From Piscibacillus halophilus (GTDB taxonomy: Bacteria; Bacillota; Bacilli; Bacillales; Alkalibacillaceae): a DNA stretch of 64,000 bases. Shown in pieces: positions 52,589 to 61,683 of the stretch. The DNA lies in contig NZ_FOES01000005.1 in NCBI RefSeq assembly GCF_900110685.1, positions 55,610-119,609 of the forward strand, in the 5' to 3' direction. The notes below the pieces were generated by a model. That model saw only the letters and a list, made by a program, of their open reading frames with translations, had not been told where the DNA came from and searched no databases. Positions within the stretch are counted from its first letter, which is position 1; every line of letters starts with the position of its first letter. Both the position numbers and the translations under genes were made by a program.

Positions 52589-53602
52589 TTATCTAGCTTT
52601 ACGAACCTTAATAAACCCAGTGACAACATCCCAGATCAAACCTAGCACTAGAATGACCAATCCCCAAAGTGTCATTTGCTCCCAGATAATTTTTATTACT
52701 TGGTAATTATCACTACCGTTCGTTACAATACCATTTTGTACAAGTTCATTCATGAAGTCCGGGTTCCAGAAGCGATTCTCATTTAACAAGTAAAAGAAAA
52801 TCGTGATGGAAACCAAATTTACAATGGCCGTAAATGTAACTAGCGAATACGTCCACCTTTCGTAGAAAAGTTTCAGACATTCTTTTAAGATACCAAATCC
52901 ACAAACGATTAAAATTAATATTAAGAATGAACTGTATTCTGCTTCATTTAAAAACGGAACAATACCCGAGAATTCTCCTTGTTGAAAAATCCAAATCCCA
53001 AAATATTCATTAGAAAATACTAACATCACAATAACGAATACATAAATAACAATCGATGTAATGGGTTCACATCGTTTAATTTGGCGTTTTGGATCAGGGA
53101 TCGGCGTTAGATTGGACGGATCCCAATTATTGTCTAACTTAATTTGAGCAAATTTATTTTCATCAAAATATTCAGCTAAAACAAAGCCAATTGTGACCCA
53201 ACCAATAACCATTGGAATTGTCGTAATAAATGACACAATATAATCTACAAAATCATCTATTATATTAATTGGGCTTAATATAACTTTTATCAGGAAAATT
53301 GCTGTTAACCCTACAACAGTCGAAATCAAAGCTATTTTCGCTATCAGTACGTAGAAATCATACAGTTCCGGACCTATTATATATTTTTTGTTACCTTGAT
53401 ATTTACGTGCCAAGCTCCTAGGATGACCAAGCTCCAACAACACTTCTCTCACATCTTCTTCCGTAACATCCCTACCTTGAACACGCTCATCCAACATATC
53501 TTCTATTAATCCACGAACTTCATCTCCGATATCTGCTCGCTGTTCTTCTGGTAATCTTTTCGTCACCCCATAAACGTATCGATCAATCATCTCCATCTTC
53601 AT
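52589..53602 (-). CDS. HAAS-domain membrane protein
   Basis: 337 aa. The N-terminal about 75 residues match the HAAS/DUF1700-type helical domain (MIDRYVYGVTKRLPEEQRADIGDEVRGLIEDML...VLLELGHPRSLARKYQG), followed by five or six membrane helices. Such genes are nearly always placed after a PadR regulator. It overlaps the PadR gene by 20 bp. HAAS proteins sense envelope state or control partner proteins by interaction; the target here is unknown. Confidence 0.85.
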   Translation of the reverse strand: MKMEMIDRYVYGVTKRLPEEQRADIGDEVRGLIEDMLDERVQGRDVTEEDVREVLLELGHPRSLARKYQGNKKYIIGPELYDFYVLIAKIALISTVVGLTAIFLIKVILSPINIIDDFVDYIVSFITTIPMVIGWVTIGFVLAEYFDENKFAQIKLDNNWDPSNLTPIPDPKRQIKRCEPITSIVIYVFVIVMLVFSNEYFGIWIFQQGEFSGIVPFLNEAEYSSFLILILIVCGFGILKECLKLFYERWTYSLVTFTAIVNLVSITIFFYLLNENRFWNPDFMNELVQNGIVTNGSDNYQVIKIIWEQMTLWGLVILVLGLIWDVVTGFIKVRKAR

Positions 53603-53942
53603 TTGTTTCCTCCTCCATTAAAACATTCATACTCCTAGCAATGTTTTGCCATTCTACACGTAGTAAATCTAAGACTTCTTTTCCCGTTTGACTTAATAAG
53701 TAATATTTTCTCGGTCTTGCCTCAGATGTATCCCATTGGCTTTCTAAAAGTCCCTGCTTTTCTAATCTTCTTAACAGTGGATACAATGTTCCCGGTTCAA
53801 CCTGAACCCCTTTTTCTTTTAATGTTGTGACAAGTGAGTAACCATACTGAGGTTCATAAAGTTGACTTAAAGCCCCAATCGTAATGGTTCCTCGCCTAAG
53901 TTCCTGTAACAATTTGTCAACATGTTCATTTATTTTACTCAT
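53583..53942 (-). CDS. PadR-family transcriptional regulator
   Basis: 119 aa, winged helix. GTITIGALSQLYEPQYGYSLVTTLKEKGVQVEPGTLYPLLRRLEKQGLLESQWDTSEARPRKYYLLS is the full PadR motif; a helix for dimerisation follows. It forms a pair with the HAAS gene. Its promoter (53962-53991) lies 20 bp upstream and is probably self-repressed. Confidence 0.93.
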   Translation of the reverse strand: MSKINEHVDKLLQELRRGTITIGALSQLYEPQYGYSLVTTLKEKGVQVEPGTLYPLLRRLEKQGLLESQWDTSEARPRKYYLLSQTGKEVLDLLRVEWQNIARSMNVLMEEETNEDGDD

Positions 53943-53961
53943 ATCCTCAACTCCTGAATTT

Positions 53962-53991
53962 ATTATACTGTATGACGCACACTATTGTAAA
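53962..53991 (-). promoter_or_regulatory. promoter of the PadR gene
   Basis: On the minus strand TTTACA (53991-53986) is 18 bp before TATAAT (53967-53962). The spacer holds ATAGTGTGCGTCATAC, a plausible PadR operator. Confidence 0.7.
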
Positions 53992-54164
53992 GTGAATATT
54001 ATTGTTTTTTATAAACTATTTTTATTTTACTGTATTTTTAATCAAAAATAAGATCGGAGAAAAACGAACTAAACCATAGTAAATATAGGGCTGGCCAAAT
54101 ACGCTACCTTTATCCCCAATCACCTTCTAGATGCATACACTAATTAAAAAGTGGAGGTATGACT

Positions 54165-55346
54165 ATGTTTCAATATGATGAATCACAACATGTCCCGACT
54201 CACGAGTACAGTATTCGGCAACAACCAACCGTACAACAAATTATGCAGGTGCTTCGATCACAACATAATAACTTATATGCCCAATTGACTAGAGCTGGGG
54301 TCAATAGACGATTTATTGATTATATTTTTTATTTACTTGTAAGCTTTACGATCAATCAAGCAGATACTGATCAGTCAGCAAGACAAATCTATATTCAATT
54401 TACACGTCGCACACCGTGGATTAACCAATATTTTGGAGCGTTCAATGTTCCTCAAAGTTTAGTTGATCGTGTCTTAACGACTGTTGTACAAATTACATTA
54501 GATATTATTAGAGGCGATGATGAAGAACCTACTGCAGGTTGGTCCAATTGGGAAAACTTAGGGGGAAATTTAACTTCAGCCCCTAGTGTGTCTTCTTGGC
54601 AAGCTAATCGACTAGATGTATTTGCACGAGGACAAAACCAAGATTTAATTCACAAATGGTGGGATGGTAACCGTTGGAGTGATTGGGAAAGCCTCGGAGG
54701 TGTTTTAACCTCCCCACCTGGGTCTGTGTCATGGGGACCTAATCGAATCGATGTCTTCGTCAGAGGAACTGACCAAAGTCTTTATCACAAGTGGTGGGAC
54801 GGTAGTCGTTGGAGTGATTGGGAAAACCTCGGAGGTACATTAACGAGTGCACCAACTGTTTCCTCTCAACGGCCAAATCAGTTAGACGTCTTTGTTAGAG
54901 GGACCAATAACCGCCTTTATAAAAGAACATGGAACGGCACACGATGGGAAGATTGGCAAGACCTTGGTGGTAACATTACCTCTCATCCAGCTTCCATTTC
55001 ATGGGGACCAAATCGAATTGACGTATTTGCAAGAGGGCAAAACCAAGATTTAATTCATAAATGGTGGGATGGCAATCGTTGGAGTGATTGGGAAAGCCTT
55101 GGCGGGAGGCTTGCCGGTGCCCCAACTGCCTCATCTCGTCGCAACAATCAAATTGATGTCTTTGTCAGAGGAACCGATAATCGTTTATACAAGAAAACAT
55201 GGAATGGATCTCGCTGGGAAGACTGGCAGGACCTTGGTGGCAACCTTACATCCCACCCTGCTGCTGTTTCTTGGGGACCTGATCGAATCGATGTCTTTGC
55301 TCGAGGTCAAGGACAAAACCTTAATCACATCTGGTATCAACAATAA
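54165..55346 (+). CDS. six-repeat lectin-like (PLL/DUF346-type) beta-propeller protein
   Basis: 393 aa. Residues about 130-393 form six repeats of about 45 residues: WSDWE-LGG-LTS-P--SW-PNRIDVF-RG-(N/D)Q-L-H-WWDG-R. This is the pattern of the PLL/fucose-binding lectin-type propeller. Repeats 1, 4 and 6 and repeats 3 and 5 are the most alike, so a two-blade unit was duplicated. The N-terminal about 125 residues form an unknown helical domain with no signal peptide. The second ATG is chosen because GTGGAGGT is too close to the first. It might be a spore-surface or self-recognition lectin. Confidence 0.85.
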   Translation: MFQYDESQHVPTHEYSIRQQPTVQQIMQVLRSQHNNLYAQLTRAGVNRRFIDYIFYLLVSFTINQADTDQSARQIYIQFTRRTPWINQYFGAFNVPQSLVDRVLTTVVQITLDIIRGDDEEPTAGWSNWENLGGNLTSAPSVSSWQANRLDVFARGQNQDLIHKWWDGNRWSDWESLGGVLTSPPGSVSWGPNRIDVFVRGTDQSLYHKWWDGSRWSDWENLGGTLTSAPTVSSQRPNQLDVFVRGTNNRLYKRTWNGTRWEDWQDLGGNITSHPASISWGPNRIDVFARGQNQDLIHKWWDGNRWSDWESLGGRLAGAPTASSRRNNQIDVFVRGTDNRLYKKTWNGSRWEDWQDLGGNLTSHPAAVSWGPDRIDVFARGQGQNLNHIWYQQ

Positions 55347-55348
55347 GC

Positions 55349-55385
55349 AAAGAGGCTGTATCAATACATTTGATACAGCCTCTTT
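55349..55385. terminator. bidirectional intrinsic terminator
   Basis: AAAGAGGCTGTATCAA pairs perfectly with TTGATACAGCCTCTTT around 5 nt. It ends the lectin gene and the ParM-partner gene. Confidence 0.9.
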
Positions 55386-55387
55386 CT

Positions 55388-55972
55388 TTACTTATTCATT
55401 TTATTTAGAAAGTCACCAAGCAGCTCATCTAAGTCGGTTTCCTCTGGTTCTTCTTGATCCGTCTTTTCTTCCTCAGCATGTCGCTGCTTCATCATATCTT
55501 CCCAGTTAAACTCTTCAAGATCTGCATCTGAACTTGTATTGGTTTCAACATCCGCAGCAACTTCTGTTTCTCCCTCATGAATATCACCTTCATCTACCTC
55601 TTGAAGGTAAAGAGCCTCATCAATATCCGTTGATCGACTATTTAATGAAGCCAGTAATGATGTAGCGCGGACCGGGTCATTTAATAGATGGTAGATGATA
55701 CTTCCTAATAACGCCTCTGAATGTTCGTGTTTAATCCAGTTACGTTGAGCTTTACTCAATTTGTTTGGTAATGGAATGGTGATGGTCTCTCGTTCCTTCG
55801 AATGATTTTGATTAACCCCTTCTAAAACAAACTCAGCAATTTTACTAGAAAAGTTCCGCCTCTCCGTTTCTTTTAAATGTTGTAACTCTTTTAAAAGATG
55901 GTCAGGCGTATCCGATGGAATCCGAAATGAGATCGCTTGTCCACGTTTTATTTCTGTTTGAGACTTCCTCAT
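55388..55972 (-). CDS. probable RHH-type DNA-binding partner of the ParM-like protein (ParR-like)
   Basis: 194 aa. Residues about 10-53 (GQAISFRIPSDTPDHLLKEL through RNFSSKIAEFVLEGV) look like a ribbon-helix-helix DNA-binding domain, as in ParR proteins. A helical mid section (70-110) and a long acidic tail follow. It starts 9 bp after the actin-like gene, exactly where parR sits. Binding to the GTTTAC-rich region upstream is predicted. Confidence 0.7.
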   Translation of the reverse strand: MRKSQTEIKRGQAISFRIPSDTPDHLLKELQHLKETERRNFSSKIAEFVLEGVNQNHSKERETITIPLPNKLSKAQRNWIKHEHSEALLGSIIYHLLNDPVRATSLLASLNSRSTDIDEALYLQEVDEGDIHEGETEVAADVETNTSSDADLEEFNWEDMMKQRHAEEEKTDQEEPEETDLDELLGDFLNKMNK

Positions 55973-55981
55973 GACATCACC

Positions 55982-57154
55982 TTATTTATTCTTTACCGGT
56001 TTTTTCTTATCGGACTCTTTCTGTTGTTCATTCTTTTTCACAAAATCTGCCACCAATTTATAATAAGCATTCGCCATCATCCAAATGCTCTCTTTCTCAT
56101 CTTCAAAGAATTCAATATTATACCCATCAAGATTATTGTTTAGCGTTTTGATATACTCTTTTAAGACATTAGAACCCCCACCGACAAAGTAACAAATCTC
56201 CGTCTGTGAGTTCTTTTGCCAGGTATTACGTAATAGACGATATTGTTTCTTCGCTAGCTCAAGTAAAATTCGATCTGTAATATCATGAACACTTGTCCGA
56301 CTTCCTTTAACCATTATATGATTACGGTCATTGTTACGAGTTATGATTTCAACGACATCGCGACGGCTATCTAACTCAACGCCATGCTTTGAAAAGATTT
56401 CTTCTCTTATATTTTCTAATGACTCTGACACACCCAAATTGTATCCTTGTGCTTTATCATCATCTACCGTGCGATTTTTAATGACCGCAATATCAGTCGA
56501 TAGGCCACCAATATCTTGAATCAAAATATGTTTATCAATTAAATCTTTGTTTGTAATTTTTAGGTTTTGGTCCATCACTAAATTGATGAACGCTGCAAAA
56601 CCTTCTGGATAAACCTTAACCTCATCAAACTTCAAATTAACTTTAAGCCCTTGATACTTAGGCGTTACTAAAAACTCAACTTGGTGAACCGAACCCATTA
56701 ATTTGGAACGATAACCTGCATCATTTCCTTCCTTTACTTCACGAAGAGGTAAGCCTGTACCTAACGTATAGTTAGCATCTACAGTACCTTGGGTTTTCGA
56801 GAAACCATTTGCTTGAACGGCGTCTAGAGCGAGTGACGCAAATAACATAACCAAAGTCTGATCCTCTTGTGATTTGCTGCTTCCTGGGTCTAATTCTGTT
56901 GAATTACTACTTTTTGTTGCTAAATGACCAACACGATAAATGACATTATTTTCTTTTAATGCCGGTGAATGAACTTTAATATGAATTCCTTCTAAAGGAT
57001 TCTTTTGATCTAAATCTTCAATGCCGATAACCGGACGATCTTCAATATCTCTTGCAATGATATTTGGAATGTTTAATTCATTTTCCATTTCTCCAAAAAT
57101 TGCTTTGACTGAATCATTACCAACATCTACAGCTGCAACTCTCGATTGACTCAT
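55982..57154 (-). CDS. ParM/StbA-family actin-like segregation protein
   Basis: 390 aa. Actin-type phosphate 1 loop VAAVDVGNDSVKAIFG (6-21), phosphate 2 loop ILIQDIGGLSTDIAVI (about 212-227) and an adenosine motif YFVGGGSNVLKEYI are all present, with the usual hinge helices. ParM polymers push sister DNA molecules apart. The C terminus is highly basic (KKPVKNK). With the RHH partner and the iteron-like region upstream it forms a complete ParMRC-like set. The setting is apparently chromosomal. Confidence 0.88.
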   Translation of the reverse strand: MSQSRVAAVDVGNDSVKAIFGEMENELNIPNIIARDIEDRPVIGIEDLDQKNPLEGIHIKVHSPALKENNVIYRVGHLATKSSNSTELDPGSSKSQEDQTLVMLFASLALDAVQANGFSKTQGTVDANYTLGTGLPLREVKEGNDAGYRSKLMGSVHQVEFLVTPKYQGLKVNLKFDEVKVYPEGFAAFINLVMDQNLKITNKDLIDKHILIQDIGGLSTDIAVIKNRTVDDDKAQGYNLGVSESLENIREEIFSKHGVELDSRRDVVEIITRNNDRNHIMVKGSRTSVHDITDRILLELAKKQYRLLRNTWQKNSQTEICYFVGGGSNVLKEYIKTLNNNLDGYNIEFFEDEKESIWMMANAYYKLVADFVKKNEQQKESDKKKPVKNK

Positions 57155-57303
57155 TCATCATCATCCTTTTTTTATAATATGTAAAATCTCTTACTTACAA
57201 AGGATATGGGAGTTAAAGGACGACGACAATGAGCTTTAACAAAACGAAATGAAACTGTAAATCTAGCGAAATGGAAGGTTTTGTGTATACGGAATTGTAT
57301 TCA

Positions 57304-57409
57304 TTGTTTACAAATAAGTAAACAAACTAATATAACAACATGTATACTGTTTTGTTTACATGAAAACGATTTTGTTTTCAAACGTAAACTCATTGCAAAC
57401 TTGTAAACA
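57304..57409. promoter_or_regulatory. candidate centromere (parC-like) region, GTTTAC-rich
   Basis: TTGTTTACA at 57304 and 57352, GTAAACAA at 57318, TTGTTTTCA at 57372, CGTAAAC at 57383 and TGTAAACA at 57402 give six sites of one core in both orientations within about 105 bp, upstream of the parM-like gene. Spacing is irregular. It may also hold the promoter. The 57155-57300 stretch beside it holds nothing else I recognise. Confidence 0.5.
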
Positions 57410-57415
57410 TTGTAA

Positions 57416-57443
57416 TAAAAAAAGACAACGGATATTACCCGTT
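57416..57443 (-). terminator. intrinsic terminator of the 95-aa gene
   Basis: On the minus strand AACGG pairs with CCGTT around 7 nt, followed by TCTTTTTTT. Confidence 0.75.
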
Positions 57444-57449
57444 TTCATT

Positions 57450-57737
57450 TTAATGAACCATATCATCTAAAATCGTAATCTCATGAATGTCATATAGCAT
57501 ATTCACTTTTATAGGTCTGAGATCATTATTTACTCGTAAGTCATAAGCCACTTCTCCAAGATATAATCCTTTGTTTTCTAAAACCCCTTCTATTATAACT
57601 GGTTGGTGGTTCTTCATACTTGTTATGGCGATACGCTTACCTATTAACGAGTCGAATATCGTATGTTTAGACTCTTCGTTCAATTCTTTGAAGGAAACAG
57701 GCAAACTTTGATGTTCTACTCTCTCATTTAAATCCAT
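57450..57737 (-). CDS. hypothetical protein, 95 aa
   Basis: A small soluble protein. VSFKELNEESKHTIFDSLIGKRIAITSMKNHQPVIIEGVLENKGLYLGEVAYDLR suggests a beta-barrel-like domain after a short helix. It is preceded by AAGAGGTGATG and followed by a terminator. I do not recognise the family. It lies between the candidate centromere and the UbiB-like gene and need not belong to either. Confidence 0.6.
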   Translation of the reverse strand: MDLNERVEHQSLPVSFKELNEESKHTIFDSLIGKRIAITSMKNHQPVIIEGVLENKGLYLGEVAYDLRVNNDLRPIKVNMLYDIHEITILDDMVH

Positions 57738-57808
57738 AACATCACCTCTTATCTATTAGCTTTAACAAGATAAGAGGTTTTCATAATTGCATATTAAACC
57801 ATTTGCTC

Positions 57809-59467
57809 TCAAAATCGACCTGAACGAAAAATAGAATAAATCAGCCATGCGACCATTAACATCGCAATCATAAAACCAATCTCAATAGCTGGAATGTTCC
57901 ATAATAACGAAGTCTGTCTTCCAAGAGCAGAACCAATAATAAGTCCAACCATAATAATGCTAAACGATAATAAAACAATACTAAACGATAAGCGGTTACT
58001 GACCGTATCTAGTTTAGAAAAGAATCGATCTGCTTCAGGTATAGAGATTTCAATAGGAACCTTTCTCTTTTTAGCTAAGGATCTTATTTCATTAATGACC
58101 TCAGGCATGTCTTCTAATATATCACCATATTCATCTATTTGCTCAAAAACATTTTTAGCAATCCGTTTAGGGTTATATTTCTCTCTAATCAACTTACGAC
58201 CAAATGGTTCAGCAGCATCAATCATATTGAAATTAGGATCTAATTGTTCTATCACTCCTTCTAAAGTAAGGATAGTTTTCCCAACTAGTGTTAAGTCAGA
58301 AGGAATCGTAATTCGGTGATGATAAGCAATCGTAAATAAATCTGTTATAGTCTGACCTAGGCTCATTTCACTAACAGGGACATCATAATACTTGATCATA
58401 AACTGATCGATGTCTTCTCTTAATTCATGAAGATCGACGTCATCTGGTGCAACTCCCATTTTCATAATGGTTTTAATCATATCATCCGAATCTTGATTAA
58501 CCATAGCCACCACTAAAGATGCTAAATGAGTTTTCATTTCAGAGGATAAACGGCCAACTAAACCGAAATCGATCCAAACAAGTCCGTGTTCAGATACAAA
58601 AATATTCCCTACATGAGGATCAGCATGAAAGTAACCGTCTTTAAAAACTTGATAAAATATTGTGTTAACGATTCGATCGGCCAACCACTTTAAATCAAAG
58701 TGACGTTCTAGCAACTGATCAATGTGATTAATTTTAATACCATCTATAAATTCCATCGTTAACACTTTTTTAGATGTGTAATCCCAGTAGATGGTCGGAA
58801 TCTTAATAGTTGAATCATCACTGAATTGTTTTGCCATTAAATCCGCGTTTCTACCTTCTGTTACATAGTTTAATTCATCTTTAATAGCTTTTGAAAATTC
58901 CTCTACCACATTAGTTACTTGATGTCTTTCAGCCCAATCAAATCGTTTTTCCGCACGTACAGCTATTTCACGAAGGATTTCTAAGTCCGTATGTATCTGC
59001 TGATCTACTTGCGGACGTTGGACTTTGACAGCTACACGCTCGCCAGACTTTAACACCGCTTCATGCACCTGTCCTATAGAAGCTACTCCTACAGGTGATG
59101 CCTCAAACCTATCAAATGCTTCCTCTATAGGAACACCAAGCTCTTCTTCAACTATTCTCTTTACTTCGTCAAATGAAAAAGGGGTGATCTCGTCCTGTAG
59201 TAAGGATAACTCTTCTATAATGTCTTCAGGTATTAAATCAGGCCGAGCACTAGCCATTTGCCCTATTTTAATAAACGTCGGACCCAACTCTTCTAAAAAA
59301 GATCGGATTCTCTGACCTAGTGATTTTGAATAATACTGATTTCGCCTAACATATAAACGTCGAGGAAGTGAAAAAATTTGATCTAAGCCAAGCTCTTTAA
59401 CGATAAAACCCAGCCCATTTCGAGAAAAAGCCATCGCAATTTCACGATATCTTTTAATATGACGCAT
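57809..59467 (-). CDS. UbiB/ABC1 (ADCK)-family atypical kinase
   Basis: 552 aa. The UbiB-type KxGQ motif (FIKIGQMASARPDLIP, about 64-79), ASIGQVHEAVLKSGERVAVKVQRP, the HADPHVGNIF catalytic loop and IDFGLVG Mg2+ motif are all present; two C-terminal membrane helices anchor it. Members are ATPases tied to quinone or lipid metabolism. The ATG at 59467 is 20 nt after GAGGAGGG. An in-frame ATT at 59482, 6-7 nt after the Shine-Dalgarno, would add FRKHM and gives a typical family N terminus. Confidence 0.9.
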   Translation of the reverse strand: MRHIKRYREIAMAFSRNGLGFIVKELGLDQIFSLPRRLYVRRNQYYSKSLGQRIRSFLEELGPTFIKIGQMASARPDLIPEDIIEELSLLQDEITPFSFDEVKRIVEEELGVPIEEAFDRFEASPVGVASIGQVHEAVLKSGERVAVKVQRPQVDQQIHTDLEILREIAVRAEKRFDWAERHQVTNVVEEFSKAIKDELNYVTEGRNADLMAKQFSDDSTIKIPTIYWDYTSKKVLTMEFIDGIKINHIDQLLERHFDLKWLADRIVNTIFYQVFKDGYFHADPHVGNIFVSEHGLVWIDFGLVGRLSSEMKTHLASLVVAMVNQDSDDMIKTIMKMGVAPDDVDLHELREDIDQFMIKYYDVPVSEMSLGQTITDLFTIAYHHRITIPSDLTLVGKTILTLEGVIEQLDPNFNMIDAAEPFGRKLIREKYNPKRIAKNVFEQIDEYGDILEDMPEVINEIRSLAKKRKVPIEISIPEADRFFSKLDTVSNRLSFSIVLLSFSIIMVGLIIGSALGRQTSLLWNIPAIEIGFMIAMLMVAWLIYSIFRSGRF

Positions 59468-59582
59468 ATGCTTTCTAAAAATAATAACCCTCCTCGAGCT
59501 ATATTGGACATGGAGCCTATCCTTTATTAAGATTCTTCCTTATTTTGGGTAAGTTTACCCTTTATGACTAGTCGAAAACAAA

Positions 59583-59618
59583 AAGAACCTTTAATCCACG
59601 ATGAGATTAAAGGTTCTT
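59583..59618 (-). terminator. intrinsic terminator of mqo
   Basis: A 14-bp perfect stem (AAGAACCTTTAATC and its complement) with an 8-nt loop and T-rich minus-strand tail. Confidence 0.9.
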
Positions 59619-59633
59619 GATATAAACTAGTGA

Positions 59634-61178
59634 TTAATTATGAACTGGTTGCTCTTCATATTCGACTTCAACATCAGCTTGCTTTTCAGGTTCTTGGACA
59701 TTTAGATCAAGTACTTCTGCTGTGGTGGCATGGACTTCTCGAAGTAAATCCGGGTTCTCCATAAGTGATACTCCATAAGAAGGAATCATTTCTTTAATTT
59801 TTGGCTCCCACTCTTCTACGTATTCAGGGAAACAATTCTCGATGACTTCTAACATAACATTCACAGCTGTCGATGCTCCTGGAGAAGCTCCAAGTAAAGC
59901 AGCAATCGATCCGTCAGCACCACATACCACTTCTGTACCGAATTGTAATGTGCCTTTTCCACCTTCGTCTGTATCTTTAATAACTTGCACTCGCTGTCCA
60001 GCTACGACTAAATCCCAATCCTCGCTTTTCGCATTCGGAATAAACTCGCGTAAAGCTTCCATACGTTTTTCTTTCGATAACATGACTTGTTGGATTAAGT
60101 ACTTCGTTAATTTCATTTCTTTAACACCGGCTGATAACATCGTAAGAACATTATTCATTTTGACCGAAGTTAATAGATCTAACATAGAACCTTCTTTTAA
60201 AAACTTAGGAGAGAATCCAGCAAATGGTCCAAAAAGCAACGTCCGTTTATTGTCGATATATCTTGTGTCAAGATGAGGGACCGACATCGGTGGCGCCCCC
60301 ACTGGAGCTTTTCCGTAAACTTTTGCTTGATGCTGATTAATGACTCGTGGATTATTACAAACCATAAACAACCCACTTACAGGGAATCCACCAATTCCTT
60401 TACTTTCAGGAATACCAGACTTTTGTAATAAATGAAGGCTTCCTCCTCCTGCACCTATAAAGACGAATTTCGCATGATGAAGCTTAACCTCACCCGTATT
60501 TAAATCTTTAACTTTAACTTCCCACGAACCATCACTTAATCGATTTAAATTTTCAACATCATGCTGGTAGTTTAATTGAACGTTTTGATCTTTTAAATGA
60601 TCGAACATTTTACGTGTTAAAGCACCAAAATTAACATCCGTTCCTGAATCAATTTTCGTAGCCGCAATAGGCTCGTCTATCGTTCTATTATTCATAATAA
60701 GCGGGATCCACTCTTTTAATTGATCCGGATTATCAGAAAACTCCATTCCCTCAAACAAAGGATTACTAGTCATAGCTTCATAACGTTTCTTTAAAAACGT
60801 TACATTTTCGGCACCTCTTACTAAACTCATATGAGGTAATGGCATAATGAACTCTTGAGGGTTATCTAACATTTTTCTGTTCACTAGATATGACCAAAAT
60901 TGTTTAGAGACCTGGAACTGTTCATTAACCTTGATTGCTTTATTGATATCAATCGTGCCATCAGGTTTTTCATTCGTATAGTTTAACTCACATAATGCAG
61001 CGTGCCCTGTTCCCGCATTGTTCCACTCATTAGAACTTTCCTCACCTGTGTTGGCTAATCTCTCAAATACCGTAATTTTCCAGTCAGGTGCTAGTTCCTT
61101 AAGCAACGACCCTAACGTCGCACTCATGATTCCAGCCCCGATTAAAATAACGTCTGATTTCATTTGTCCACTGCTCAT
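59634..61178 (-). CDS. mqo: malate:quinone oxidoreductase
   Basis: 514-aa FAD enzyme that oxidises malate to oxaloacetate and passes electrons to the quinone pool. [21 protein letters not shown] at the N terminus, [15 protein letters not shown], and the FAD/substrate segments [45 protein letters not shown] and [16 protein letters not shown] are typical. No signal peptide. It runs leftward, away from ahpCF. Confidence 0.96.
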   Translation of the reverse strand: MSSGQMKSDVILIGAGIMSATLGSLLKELAPDWKITVFERLANTGEESSNEWNNAGTGHAALCELNYTNEKPDGTIDINKAIKVNEQFQVSKQFWSYLVNRKMLDNPQEFIMPLPHMSLVRGAENVTFLKKRYEAMTSNPLFEGMEFSDNPDQLKEWIPLIMNNRTIDEPIAATKIDSGTDVNFGALTRKMFDHLKDQNVQLNYQHDVENLNRLSDGSWEVKVKDLNTGEVKLHHAKFVFIGAGGGSLHLLQKSGIPESKGIGGFPVSGLFMVCNNPRVINQHQAKVYGKAPVGAPPMSVPHLDTRYIDNKRTLLFGPFAGFSPKFLKEGSMLDLLTSVKMNNVLTMLSAGVKEMKLTKYLIQQVMLSKEKRMEALREFIPNAKSEDWDLVVAGQRVQVIKDTDEGGKGTLQFGTEVVCGADGSIAALLGASPGASTAVNVMLEVIENCFPEYVEEWEPKIKEMIPSYGVSLMENPDLLREVHATTAEVLDLNVQEPEKQADVEVEYEEQPVHN

Positions 61179-61467
61179 AATAACCTTCCCTATATTCCAG
61201 TTTTGTTAAAAGATGTATACGTTCATTGGACCACTAAAAAAGGACATAACAACCTACCGTACCTCATCTTTTAAACTTATATTAAAGTAATACTATAATT
61301 TATAAATCATACTATTCATTTACTATTATATAATAGATAGCCAGTATTTAAAAGTAGCATCATGGGTCTTTCATTCCAATCAATATCAATTATAGGTTTG
61401 AACTATTTTATGATTAATATTATGAGTTCACATTAAAATGGACTTACATTTCCCTATTAAAATGAAA

Positions 61468-61506
61468 AAATAAGGGGCGCGATTCAATGACTCGTGTCCC
61501 TTATTT
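61468..61506. terminator. isolated terminator-like hairpin
   Basis: AAATAAGGGGCGCGA pairs with TCGTGTCCCTTATTT; G-T pairs at the two mismatches. T-rich tails exist on both strands. It is about 85-215 bp from any annotated gene end and so does not end a known gene. Confidence 0.55.
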
Positions 61507-61559
61507 TATATATCTTTAATCAGCTATTTTATTAGAGTTCAAGCACTCTATGATATCAG

Positions 61560-61588
61560 TTGACAAAAAGCGACAAACCTATAATAAT
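61560..61588 (+). promoter_or_regulatory. ahpC promoter
   Basis: TTGACA (61560) and AATAAT (61583, part of TATAATAAT) are 17 bp apart. The start codon of ahpC is about 90 bp downstream. Confidence 0.75.
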
Positions 61589-61601
61589 AACTAGTGTTTC
61601 A

Positions 61602-61616
61602 TGATAATTATTATAG
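61602..61616 (+). promoter_or_regulatory. PerR box
   Basis: TGATAATTATTATAG matches the PerR consensus TTATAATNATTATAA at 12 of 14 fixed positions and lies at or just after the predicted start of transcription, so PerR would repress ahpCF until peroxide inactivates it. Confidence 0.75.
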
Positions 61617-61683
61617 AAATGTAACGATTGGTTACACTATCTATAATAGGAAAAAAATATATAAAACAGGAGGAGTTTCAGTT

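Larger units (their letters stand above)
61179..61683. other. 505-bp divergent region between mqo and ahpC
   Basis: It contains the ahpC promoter and PerR-type box (61560-61616) and an isolated 15-bp hairpin with two mismatches (61468-61482 with 61492-61506) ending in T-rich sequence on both sides. The part from 61209 to 61460 is very A/T-rich, and I see no gene, array or clear mqo promoter in it. Confidence 0.5.

Noticed and set aside
55069..55509. 146-aa plus-strand frame over the end of the lectin gene
   Set aside because: It is a shadow in another frame of the repeats and crosses the terminator.
61594..61683. N-terminal extension of AhpC
   Set aside because: It overlaps the PerR box; AhpC normally starts at MSLIGKEV, which has GGAGGAG before it.
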